A stretch of 64,000 nt of DNA, taken from Dasyornis broadbenti. Lineage: Eukaryota > Chordata > Aves > Passeriformes > Dasyornithidae. Below, in pieces: positions 1-10,945 of the stretch. The notes beneath the pieces were generated by a model. It was not told the DNA's origin. It saw only the letters and a program-made list of their open reading frames with translations, and did not search any database. The stretch is from NCBI GenBank assembly GCA_013397935.1, contig VZRN01006295.1, positions 195,020 through 259,019 of the forward strand, read 5' to 3'. Made by a program: the position numbers and the translations under genes. The stretch's first letter is position 1, and each line of letters begins with the position of its first letter.

Positions 1-503
1 ATATGCAAAGCAAAGGGAGGTTGTGCTTCATGCAGGGCAAAGTTAAACTGTGTGTCTTTGCCCTGCCCCTGGGTGCTGCGGGTGCTAAAAGTTTGCATTG
101 GTTCAACTGGCTAGATAATTATGTAGAAGAAGCTTTTGGAAAGGCTGTTTTGAGCAAACTCCTCAGATTCCTGATCATTGGAGATCTTGGAGGCTGGGGA
201 TATATTCTGGGGCAATGTCCACTGTATGCATCTGAAAACTGCCTACATCAGGAGAACTGTTGATTCTTCCAGTAGCTTGTGTTTCTTTATTTTGCCCATG
301 GATCACATGCTCTGTATTTCAAAAGGAACATTGCCAGAAAAGCAGGATTTCCATTGTCTACAAGAGTGGGGTTTTAGTTGTGGGTGAGTGGTCACCTCTT
401 TGCACACAGCAACTTTAAGGACTTCGTGATTTTTCCAAACTGGGGACAACATCTGTGTCCATCTGTGCACTAATTGATCTTCTGCCTCTTCTTGCTGTTC
501 TAG
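1..503 (+). other. MYO10: MYO10 intron, 3' part
   Basis: This ends in a pyrimidine-rich tract and TAG at 501-503. The preceding motor exon, which should end in a segment like DNGECLDLIEK, is not present, so its donor lies off the left edge. I see no other feature. Confidence 0.85.
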
Positions 504-596
504 AAACTGGGACTACTGGCACTCATCAATGAGGAAAGCCATTTTCCTCAAGCTACTGACTCCACCTTACTGGAGAAGTTGAATGCCCAGCATGCT
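504..596 (+). CDS. MYO10: MYO10 exon (window exon 1): motor domain, lower 50K region
   Basis: Codes for 31 residues in phase 0, beginning KLGLLALINEES and ending LNAQHA. This is the conserved myosin segment after the relay region (LLxLIxEE). The acceptor is TTCTAG and the donor GTATGT. The frame runs without a gap into the next exon (QHA followed by NNPFYV). It is part of the actin-binding and ATPase motor core. Confidence 0.95.
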
Positions 597-1323
597 GTAT
601 GTGATGTTTTGCTGATATTTCCTGTGCAAATTATGTAGGATCTCTTTACTAGAGAGATTCTGTAGAATTTCATGGTTCAAACATATGGGCCCATAGTTCT
701 AGAGGCTTTTTTGGTTGTGATCCTACTTCCATGGCAATCCATATAATTTACTGTCAAGGCTGAGTTGGTTACCTGGAAGAATATATCCTTGTTACTGTTC
801 AGTTAAAGGTTTCCATTGTGGTAAGTCAAATTCTACTCTAAATGAGAGCTCTGTCAACCTGCAGTAGCTCAGATTATTTAGATTTTCAATTTCCCTTGAT
901 GTAATAAAGCATTCACCTTGATGTCATTTACTGAAAGTTTGCTGTTTCGTCTATCCAGATTAGTGTTACTTTTATTTGTGATCCCGGAATTATTTTTGAA
1001 TTTCTGGGATGCAAGCATATCCACCAACCTTCATAACTGCCAGTTTAAGGCAAAGCTTTTTTTCCAAAGTGCCTTTTATAGATGTGCCAGATGGGGTTCA
1101 GGTTTAGTATAATGCCTTTTTCTATACTATAAATCTGTTACTACTGCATTTGAAGCAGCCCAGACTAACAAATCCTATTATCTTTATGAGTTGCTTGTTT
1201 GCTTTTGGAGCACTAATCTTCCAGGGAGTTACTGGAAGACAGTGGTCTGTTTAGATATGGGTTGGGAGGATAATGTGACAACCCTCTCCAAATATTTTTC
1301 TCTTTTTTTTCCCTTCCAATTAG
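597..1323 (+). other. MYO10: MYO10 intron
   Basis: A 727-nt intron that is AT-rich and ends in a TTTTTTTT-containing polypyrimidine tract and TTAG. I see no further feature. Confidence 0.9.
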
Positions 1324-1392
1324 AACAATCCTTTTTATGTAAAACCAAGAGTTGCCATTCACAACTTTGGAGTGAAGCACTACGCTGGGGAG
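1324..1392 (+). CDS. MYO10: MYO10 exon (window exon 2): motor domain
   Basis: Codes for 23 residues in phase 0, including FYVKPR and the myosin signature VKHYAGE, which in all myosins lies in the lower 50K domain next to the actin interface. The acceptor is AATTAG and the donor GTAATT. Confidence 0.95.
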
Positions 1393-1571
1393 GTAATTTC
1401 TTTATTTGCTGAAATTATTCCAAGCAGAATTTTCATTAGCTTAATTTTCCCCCAAGGCTGCTCAAAATTAAGTAAAGCACTCTGTTCCCTCAGCACTTTT
1501 TACAGTACCGCTCTTGTGAGAGGTGCCTGACTGTTTGGCTTCTTGTTTGAACCAGCTCTGTTTCCTTCTAG

Positions 1572-1654
1572 GTCCAGTATGATGTCAGGGGGATCTTGGA
1601 GAAGAACAGAGATACTTTCAGAGATGATCTCCTGAACTTGTTACGTGAAAGCAG
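1572..1654 (+). CDS. MYO10: MYO10 exon (window exon 3): motor domain
   Basis: Codes for VQYDVRGILEKNRD and continues to LLNLLRES. It contains the conserved V-Y-x-x-x-G-x-L-E-K-N-x-D motif of the lower 50K domain. It is 83 nt long and ends with two bases (AG) of a codon completed by the next exon. Splice sites are TCTAG and GTAAGT. Confidence 0.95.
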
Positions 1655-3129
1655 GTAAGTTTCTGCGATTTTCATTAAGGACATGATACTAAGGGGTGTT
1701 GTATCAACTAATTCTGCCAGGATTTATCACCTAATTCTGCTGGGGTTTGAGTATGTTAGATGTTGCATAGCATCAGACCTTGACAGACTTGAAAAGATCA
1801 TAGAATGAAATAGAAATGAGCATATCATATGATAGAAATGAGCATATCAGAGTTGCCTGTAAGCAGATCTGACTGTAATTGGTCCTCACAAAGTCGGGTT
1901 TACCCTACATTGTGGAGTACCTTGTTGCTGTTCAATTCGGGAGAGTTCCTAGGGAACTCACTTGCTACTCTGTAATGAGTAAGGATGCTGGAAGCTGGTC
2001 CTGGTTTTGAACTGTTTCAGAGTGCCTCATAGGCAGAGTGCATGTGTGGTTTTTTACTTCACTTTTTTATTTCTGGCATTCCCTAATTTGGTTGAACGCT
2101 TGGTGTCGGGGACCTACCACAGTGCAAATATAGTAATTGCTTCAAAAGGAGAGCATCTGTTAAGTTTTATCTTACTGAAAGTGTGAGCTTGGATGCCTTT
2201 GGTACCTGCATGTCTCATGTCGTTCTGCTGTGTAAAATCTTAGGGTCTTTATGGTGCTACCCCGTGAGCCGGGGCGGTACCACATCCCTTTTTGTAGGTG
2301 TTTGGTTGAGATTCCAGGACACACAGAGGAGTGGCAGAAGAAGAGGGAGCTGACCCTGGGTGTTACTGTCTCATCTGCTGCCCTCCCCTATCCCATCCAG
2401 TCATCCCACCTTGCTGTACGAGTTGGTTGTTTGTAAACCCTTTAAGCCCTTCTGTGCAGGGGAAACTGTTAATAAGCATTTCCATCTCTATGTTATTTGT
2501 TCTGGATTTATGGCATTTCTGGTATAACATCTGTCAATTGAAGTATGTAGGTAAAAAGAATAAATGAGTTAAACTTGGCTTGGACTGGTTTTGCTTTTGC
2601 ACCAACATCTGTGTGGAGCTCAAATTAAAATGTCTGTGTTACTGTAGAAATGGTAAGAGGAGGGTACCCATCTGATAGAGCAGAAAACAGCCTGCACAGC
2701 TGGTATCTGAAAGTGAGGCTTGCCTGGGTAGTTATTCTGTGTTACAGACCTAACCAAGCTGGAAGCCTTGTTTTTTAGTGTTTGTTCAGGTACAATTCTG
2801 GTTGCAGTCAGCCGGAGTTTTGGTTGAGTGAGTGAAAGTAAAATGCAGTAAAGCCTTTAGGACTTAACACTTCATTTCCCTAATGATGTGTTTGGAGTGG
2901 AGAAGAAAGAACCTCCTTGTTTTGTTTTTATTTTGTTTCTTCTCCCATGCATAAATTCTGAAAAGGAAAAATGTATTGTTAATTAAAGATTGTGGAGAAA
3001 ATCAATAAGTGTGTTTCTGATGAAGGAGCTGCTTGCTAAGGGACAGTGCTTTCTTTGCATTCTACAGTGGTGAACCTCATAGTCTGCTAAGATACACGTC
3101 AGAAATATTCTTTTTCTTTCCCATTTCAG
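1655..3129 (+). other. MYO10: MYO10 intron
   Basis: A 1475-nt intron. It holds a 22-nt-period direct duplication (1810-1849) and a GC-rich imperfect inverted repeat (2253-2284), both listed separately. No coding signal. Confidence 0.9.
1810..1849. repeat. Short tandem duplication, 22-nt period
   Basis: The 18-mer ATAGAAATGAGCATATCA occurs exactly at 1810-1827 and again at 1832-1849, separated by TATG. It lies inside an intron and probably arose by replication slippage. Confidence 0.9.
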
Positions 3130-3238
3130 TCTTGATTTCATCTATGATCTATTTGAACATGTTTCAAGTCGCAACAATCAGGACACTCTTAAATGTGGAA
3201 GCAAGCACCGAAAACCCACTGTCAGTCTCCAGTTCAAG
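3130..3238 (+). CDS. MYO10: MYO10 exon (window exon 4): motor domain including loop 2
   Basis: Starts by completing an AG|T serine codon, then reads LDFIYDLFEHV, followed by SRNNQDTLKCGSKHRK and the conserved TVSxQFK. The basic, glycine- and lysine-containing stretch corresponds to actin-binding loop 2 of the motor. It is 109 nt long and ends in phase 0. Human, as I recall it, has ESRFDF where this reads ESSLDF, a small difference across the exon junction. Confidence 0.95.
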
Positions 3239-6007
3239 GTTAGTTAATGTGTCATCTCTGCTTTGTAGCTGATCAGCAAACCTTGATCAGCAAAGAACAG
3301 GTGCAGGCTGAAAGAGGCAAAATTTGAGCATGAAAACATTGTTGTCTCTTCTGTTACACTACCCTTGCTAATTTACCAGTTCACCATCCTGTCTAGCTTC
3401 AGGTAAACACTTAACCTGTGCATCACACCATCCCCACAAAACTCCTGTTGCATTCCCCACTTGCTTATTTGTCCTTATTTTAAAGCTCTTCTGTGAAGTT
3501 GGTCTCTCTTATCCTGGTTTGTCTTTATAATCTAAATCCAACCACAAAATCCCACAAAGCCTTACGGCAGTGCCTGTATGCTAAGAAAAATGAGTGCTGA
3601 ATAAATACCTCATTAAAGTGTTGCCTTGCTTTAACTTAAAGTTTGGAAGGCATTTTTGTTAAACACCTTTTTATGAGGCTTTATAGCCTCTCATCAAAAA
3701 CGGCACCAAATTGAAATCTAGCATAAAGTCTATCTGCAAATTATTTAAAAGGGAAAGATTGGCAGGAAGCATCTTCTAAATTGCATGAGTACAAGTCTGG
3801 ATTAGTTGTATTTCATTTTGTTTGAATTAATATACATTTGCAGAGTTCATTCACTTTTTTTTAAAAAGAGCAGACTCAAACCCCTTAAAGGCAGATTTTA
3901 TCCTAATAGACTATTGCTAAGTGTTGGACAGAACAGCAAGGAGTGTATGCTGGGGCACACACAATGTTTTTTATTAAAAAACACTAATGTGGTATTTTCT
4001 GGGCAGCTTGCTTTGTGCTACCATAACTCATCTCAGAAGTACCCGTTTCTTGTCACGAAATGGTGTTATTTGCTAGTTCTCTGCAGTAGTAGAAGGTACT
4101 CTTTCCACTTAGTCATTTGTATATATGCAAAGTAGACTTTTAAGATGTTACCTTATAAAAATTGACCATATTTTTGCACCCATTTGGCAAGGTAGAACAA
4201 AGTGTAGTTTTCCTTCTGTTCTCCGTCGGGGGCCCTGGAAAACATAAGGGTGATAAAACATGAAATCAAAACATTATTGCCTCTAATCTAATGCTGCAGT
4301 AACTGACCATTAACCAGCTGGGCTGCTTTACAAGAGGTTGACCTTCACATCATGCCTTCCCCAGAAAATTAGGTTGGGTGTTTTTAACATGTTTTCAAGC
4401 CTTACAGGGATTAGTCCATCTTATTTCAGCTGAAGATAAGAACTTTGGCTTCACAGTTTTATTCTCATGATAGACTAGTTGACTCTTCATTTGATGACCT
4501 GCCTAATGCAGGCCTGGGGGTGCACACAGAAAGCAGAGTTTAGATACCATCTGTTTCAGCCTGTTGCTTACATCAGGGCAAACTCCAGATTAGCTCATCC
4601 CCTGACAGTGACTTAGAGGCTTGCTGTACTGTGCAAAATCTGGCTGGCTGTACTACAGGGGAAGGTGAAAATAGTTTAAATCATTTTTGTTCACACTGAC
4701 CAACTTTTCCAATCTCTGTAAGTAGGAGCCTGGGATGAGACAATTGTCCATAGATGTAATTTTCTCATGGGTTTAGTACGAATGAAGCCTTTACTTTTCA
4801 AAGCTGTAAATATTTGTCTTTACAAAAAGAGTTTTGTCTTGGTCTGTTCTGTTTAACGTTAGCTCCCTGACTCCTGGTCTGTAGGCTGGCAAAGGCAAAC
4901 AAACCAAGAGCTATCATTTATGTTCCTAGTCATTTCACCGTTTGCTCCCTTTGCCCTGTGCCAGCTCCTGTGCACAGCCATAACGCTGCCTGCTGCCCTT
5001 ATCTCACTGCATGTTCAATCACCAAGTAAGTCCTTGGTCTGCAGATGAAAGCAAGAATTTGTTACAACAGACTGACATTGACAGTTTTGCTCCAAGACGC
5101 ATGGCAGGACACACAGTGTTGCTCCTTTAAAAGGTGCATTTTCTTGTCTCCTTGGCAGCCTACTGTGTCTTCTCTCTGCTGCCTGGCACAAAGTGCCACC
5201 TTTGAGGGGTGTAACATTACCATTGCTAAATTTCTGGGCTCTCCAGAACCTGGGCTACTCTCCTGTACAATCATTTGCATCTCTGCAAAATAAATGCAAG
5301 ACTTCAGTTTAAAAAGGTTCATCATACTTAATGATACAGAATGAGGCAAGTTGGAATAAGATATGGAATGATGGCTCAGGCGGGAAAGGGGCGGATGTGT
5401 AATTAAAGTAATAATCATAAAAGGACTGAGGGATTTTGTGATTTTTATCTCCAGGCTGAGGTTCAGACAACTGATAGTCTAATGTGTATTGGATCATTCA
5501 GAGTTCTAAAGCTAGGAAAAAACCTGTTTTCTTTAGGGAAAATGGAAAATGAGTGGGTTTGGGGTGGTTGAACTGAAAAGAAGAGATCTGGATTTGTGGG
5601 TTTTGCTATAGACCCCTTATCCTTCCTTTTGACTTCCTCAGGTTTAGCAGTTTGGGAATGTGGATCCTAAGTCTGGAGCAGTCATTTGAAACATCCCTGA
5701 AACAGCATTTTGGTGTTTCCTTATGAACAATTTTCTTCATATCAATCTGTGAATCTTGTTCATCACTGTAAAATAGTGATGCCAGTTTTGATCAGAAGAG
5801 CCAGTGGAAGAAACAAACACGCACGAATTTACCCCGCCTGTTTAGAAGCAAGAGCTTCCACGGTGCAGTCACTTCTGGTGTGCACCACTAGGTGTTGCAG
5901 TTAGATGCTGTCTGCAGTGCTGAGCTGCAGGAGCTCTTGTCTGGGGTTATGTTGCTTGTACAAAAATCCAGCTTGTGAAATGCTCTCTTCCCTCTACTGC
6001 GTTTTAG
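3239..6007 (+). other. MYO10: MYO10 intron
   Basis: A 2769-nt intron. I see no repeat family, coding exon or structured element that I can support. Confidence 0.9.
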
Positions 6008-6088
6008 GAATCACTTCATTCTTTAATGGCGACACTGAGTTCTTCAAATCCTTTCTTTGTTCGGTGCATCAAACCCAACGTGCAGAAG
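6008..6088 (+). CDS. MYO10: MYO10 exon (window exon 5): motor domain, VRCIKPN segment
   Basis: Codes for ESLHSLMATLSSSNPFFVRC followed by IKPNVQK, 27 residues in phase 0. The xxRCIKPN sequence is a hallmark of the myosin motor just before the SH1/SH2 helices. The acceptor is TTTTAG and the donor GTAAGA. It is followed by the largest intron in the window. Confidence 0.96.
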
Positions 6089-6546
6089 GTAAGATTTTAT
6101 ATAGTGTCTATCTTTTCTACACATCTCAGGCCTAATCTTTTGCTGCCTGTCTGGTTATTTACCACTGTGTTAAGCAGAGAAGCATTCTTCACTGATTTTA
6201 TAGAAGACTCTGTGAAGAGAAGGCACAGGGAAGAGCTTTTGAATTTTTTTTTTGGACATGGCCTGTGTACCTCTTTAATAGCCATTGCTCACAACTCTGA
6301 TAAGTGACTGGGTCTAAGGATGGTTATAAACAGAAGATAGAAGGCTGTACTTCTCCTGTGACAACTCTGTGAGAGCCTTTTTAGGAAGAAAATATCAAAA
6401 TTGCGAAGTTTGTTTCAAGTCACTAGAGGCAGTGATTCACATGCATGTAGCAAAACTGGTGTGAGTGACTGTCATCAGACTTTTAGTCTTTCAATTTATG
6501 AAGATACCTAGAATTTACATGCTGGATGTTTTGTTCTGTTATAGCC

Positions 6547-6564
6547 TTTTTTTTTTTTTTTTTT
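6547..6564. repeat. Poly(T) tract, 18 nt
   Basis: A run of 18 T followed by AAACAG. It resembles a splice acceptor but no coding exon follows. Low-complexity intronic sequence. Confidence 0.95.
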
Positions 6565-9430
6565 AAACAGGCTTGGAGACTAAGGCTTACAATATCAATT
6601 TGTCTTTTCAGTTACAGATAATGAAAGGCAGTGTCAAGATTTGCCTAAATGTGTTGGAGGGCTCTCTAGAAATGAAGTGGCAATGGTACAGTAGTCATTA
6701 AAATTAATATTGTTAGCCTGGTTCTGATATCCTGGGGTTTTGCACATCTGTTTTGGGCACAATAGACTGTTATTCAGGTATGGTCTGCTTTTGTCAACAA
6801 TACAACAAGCAGAGGTGCTAGTGAATCTGATTTATGGTTTTCACAGGGCAACACAGAGATAGGTGACAACTATACATCCATATTTACACGTTCCGTTTTT
6901 CTGGGCTAACTAGTTAATCAGGTTACTAACAAATCAAATGTGCAGGTTTCATTGTAGCTTTTTGTGCTACCTGGACAGTACATCCTCAACTCTACATGTG
7001 TTCAGTTGCTAACTGTTAACTCTACTTTTGCACTGCTATTTGTGATGTGCCAAATAACATGCAGATTTTGGGCACCTTTAGCAAGAAGAAGCAGCCTGGA
7101 AGCACGTAAGAACTGCTTTCTATGTATTGAGGTGTTTGGTGCTCTGAGGTGTGAAGCTACCGGGCAGCTGAACCCATGTGGATGACGGAGCCTTGGCGAG
7201 TAGCTGGGGTTTGTGAGCTTGTATGTTTAGCAAAGGCCCTGGTCATGGAAGGAGGGCAGTTTTGAAAAGCTTGTTTGCTTCCCTGCTCCTGTTTCTGTCT
7301 GGAAGCCGCTTAAAATGCCTGCCTGCTGCCACTGGAGTAGAAGAATTTCAGTAACAAACTCATACATTTTCCTTATCTCTCCTTTTGTACGTGAGTAATA
7401 AGGTTCATCTCCACAGTAGCAAAGTTACAAGGATTTGCCATGATTGATGCAAGAACCAGGCACTTGTTGCATTTCCACAGCAAGGAAAGGAAAGCACCGA
7501 GTTCCCACTCCTGTGTTCCTTGTTCTTCCAGTCTTTTCCCACTAAAATGCTTCATCCCTCACAAATCTGGCATGTGTTACTGTACTGTGCATATATTTTA
7601 CTACCATTAAAACAAAGTTCTCACAGAATTAGCAGCTGGGCAAGGAGAAGCAGTTTGAGACAGCCTCAGTCTCAGGGGAACACCTCTAATTGCAGGAGTG
7701 CATGCAGGAACAGATTGGGAAATTTCTGTAGACTATTCCTTTCAATGTACATATAAAATCTCACTGAAATCTTATGCAAAAATGTTTGTACTTGTTTTCT
7801 GTTTGCCTTTATTTGATTGCAGATTTAACTTGAGTCAATGGCTTTCCTAAATAAGAAATACTGTTTGAAGAACAAGAGCCAGGTCTCACAGAGTTTCTCT
7901 GTTGTAGCTGACTCAGTAGAAGACTTGACTGAAAATAAGCGGGAAAACCATATAAAATGCGTGTCGATGGCATTCTTCATCCAGGGAGGTGTTACCCAAA
8001 TGCACTTTTGGGATTCACTGTTGGAAATTTTACCTGCTATACGCTGCTCTCTGTCCCCCAGTCCACTTCATATAGACACAGCGATGTTTAATGCTGACCT
8101 TGTGATGCTGTTGGTGTCTGTCCTTCTGCAGCAGTGCAGGTACTGGAGCAGGCACAAGGACAGCATTTGACTGCTTTGTACCTTTGCTGGTTTCTGTAGG
8201 TGCACGTCACATTGAGCAGTTTGTAGTTTATCCTCTCATACAACATGTTGCTTCTTTTCAGTTAGACAAAGGAAAATCAGGTGACTCGGTTTGCACAGCT
8301 GTGAACCAGCACAGCCCAGAGACACAGGAGCTGTGCATGGACGACCAGGGATCACCACATATGTCACTCACTGTGCAGGGCTGGTTAGAAACAGAACTGT
8401 GTGAAGCATTCAGATGAGCTGCTGAAGCAGAGTAACTCAGATGGAAAGAAAGTAAAGGTCTTCATTGAGCATTTTCCTCTGTGTTTTCCGTTTTCCACCT
8501 GCAGTTATGTGGAAGAAAGGGATGTTTTATTTGCTTTTTTGAAATACAAAGCATTAAAGGAGAGCTGGACCAGAGAGATTTGTCAAAGAAAGAGCTGAAG
8601 TTGTGTTATTGGGAGCAGAGCCTCTCCATCTGCTTGTTCCTCTCTGGGTTGGGTACAAATAGGGGACTATTGGTGAACATCCTTTGTAACTGAAGGGGAG
8701 GAGCTGGGGGGGACTCAAGAAGTGTGTTTGAATTCTGTAGGTGAATGAAGTTAAGCAAATAAAAGTCAAATTCAAGCCTTTGAAAAGCAGAATGTGTAGC
8801 AGATTACTTTCTCTGCTGTTCTAGATATTGGAGCATATTCATCTGGTAACAGATGTGATAATTTACAGTAATTATTTGATAGTTTTAATTTTTCAAAAGT
8901 TCAATTTTTAAATATGTTGCAGTGGCAAGCAAAAACAATTCAGCATAAGCAGTAAACCACTGAACATTTACATATGAAAGCAGGTTCTTCACTCATTAGT
9001 GCAGTTTCCTAAAGGGAGCACATGGAATACGTGACCTTTTGTCACAAGACGTTTCGGCAAGCAGGCCTCAGACAGAAGGACAGAAGACCCATTAATCTTT
9101 GGGAGACCCCCCCGAACAATCAGGGTATCTGTTTTCACAATTTCCAATCTGTTCTCAACTATCCATAACATGGAAACTTTTCCACTTGGTATGCTTAATG
9201 AGTGTTTTCTGCTAATGAAGTGTCTTTCCCCTCAGCTCTCCTTATCTTCACTGCAGCTGGCAGAACTATGTATCATTTCATCCCTTTGAACTTTGGCACA
9301 TCTTTCTCTGTTTCTTGGTTTCATGTTTCTTTTGCTGTCTCCTGTTCTATTTGATAATGATTCCTCCCTGCAACCTTGCCTGTTCTGATCGTTGTCTTCT
9401 TTTCTTCGTGTGTCTTAAATTAAAAAGCTA

Positions 9431-9485
9431 ACACCACCACACAAAAAACCAACAACAACAAATCCAAACTAACAACAAAAAAAGA
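9431..9485. repeat. AC/CAA-rich low-complexity tract
   Basis: Nearly free of G and T, with repeated CAACAA and ACCACCAC units. It is intronic and no function is visible. Confidence 0.8.
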
Positions 9486-10927
9486 TTGTCTTTTTAAAAC
9501 AAACTGCAACCATTGCTACAATGATCAGCTGAATGTTTCTTCCAGTTTGCTGCTATTAATAAAGTTGCTAAGCCTTGGTGCCATTCAGGAGACTGATCAG
9601 AGTAAATTTTAGATCTATAGTTCCTATTCAGGCTCTTTCAGAGGCAGAAATTTTCCTGTTGCCCAGAAGCAGCTAGCCTTGGGCAACTTGGCTCAAGTGC
9701 TTTCTCAAGTTCCCTTTTTCATTTAGGATTTTCCTCAAAAATATATTGGTATAATTTCCAGTGGCACAATACTGCTATAATCATAGCGAGTGGCTCCACC
9801 TCCAGCATCTGCAGGGCCTCAGCTGTGCTGGTCTCTCAAAACTTCAGTTATTACAGCTTGTTTTTGTAATTCCCTGTTCTTGAGACCTCAGCAGGTTCAG
9901 ACGTGGCTGTTCTCTCATGCATGTTAATAGGTGCATCCACTTCTCTGTGGCTACAGATCTAAGGGCAGTTTGGTCCTGATAGACCTGGCTTAATTGAGTC
10001 CACACAAAGTATTTGATGTAGACAAGAATTTAACTTTTAAAATTACTTTCATAGGAAACTTTTGTTGGTGTGTGCCACCAGGCAACAAGATTGCAGGGTC
10101 TCTCCTCACCTCCCTCTCCACTCATTTATTGTCTGTATCATTCCTCTGTGGTAGTGATGGTCTTTTCACTGTCAAGATAAAAGCCACCTTTTCTCAGAGC
10201 TTATGATCTCTAAAGGGGCAATTCTGTTTCTTTGCAGGTTTTTACATTAACTTTTTTTTACTCTTAAAATTTAATTAAGTCAGGTAAATAAATGAGACAA
10301 AATTAAACCTGTATTGTAAACCTACTACTGCAGGGTAGGGGCTACAGGGAGCAACAGGAAAAATAAAACTAGTAATAACTTTGCAGTTCAAAGGAAGACT
10401 GGTAGAAAAAAGTCTGTAATAAATTCTATGAGGTCTACTGCTGCTTAGAGTCCTATCATGCTCCATCATTATTCTGGGAAAATTAGTATCAAGGCAATAA
10501 GATTGTTAACGTTGCTGCTGGGGAGAGAGGCATTTGAAGGGATCAAGGTATGGCTATTGGCACCTGCAGTGTACTTTGAGGCATAGGTCATTAATGGCCA
10601 TGAGACGCCCTGGAATAGCAAGCAGTTTGTCCTCTAATATGAAATAAGATACAAACCTATTTTGCTTGGCGCCTGAATTAAAATTGTGTTCTTAAAATAG
10701 CTCTGAATCATTACAAGTGTAAGTATAGCGTGATAGCAACCTAAACACCAGGTAGAAGTACAGCTCAGGAATGCAGGGCAAAGGAGCAGTGATAGCAGAG
10801 CTTGACCCCATCTGTAAGGGTGATTGTGTGCAGGGTGTGGAGCAGGTGCAAGTGCAGGCAACGCAGTAGGTGAGCTGGTTGTCAAGCTGGAATTTCAATA
10901 TTGTCATACTCCTCCTTTTAGGGAGGG

Positions 10928-10945
10928 TTTTTTTTTTTTTTTTTT
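10928..10945. repeat. Poly(T) tract, 18 nt
   Basis: A run of 18 T in the large intron, with no recognisable retroposon next to it. Confidence 0.95.

Noticed and set aside
3..263. 86-codon frame at the left edge as a possible upstream myosin exon
   Set aside because: The protein does not match the myosin-X segment expected before KLGLLALINEE, and there is no donor in phase.
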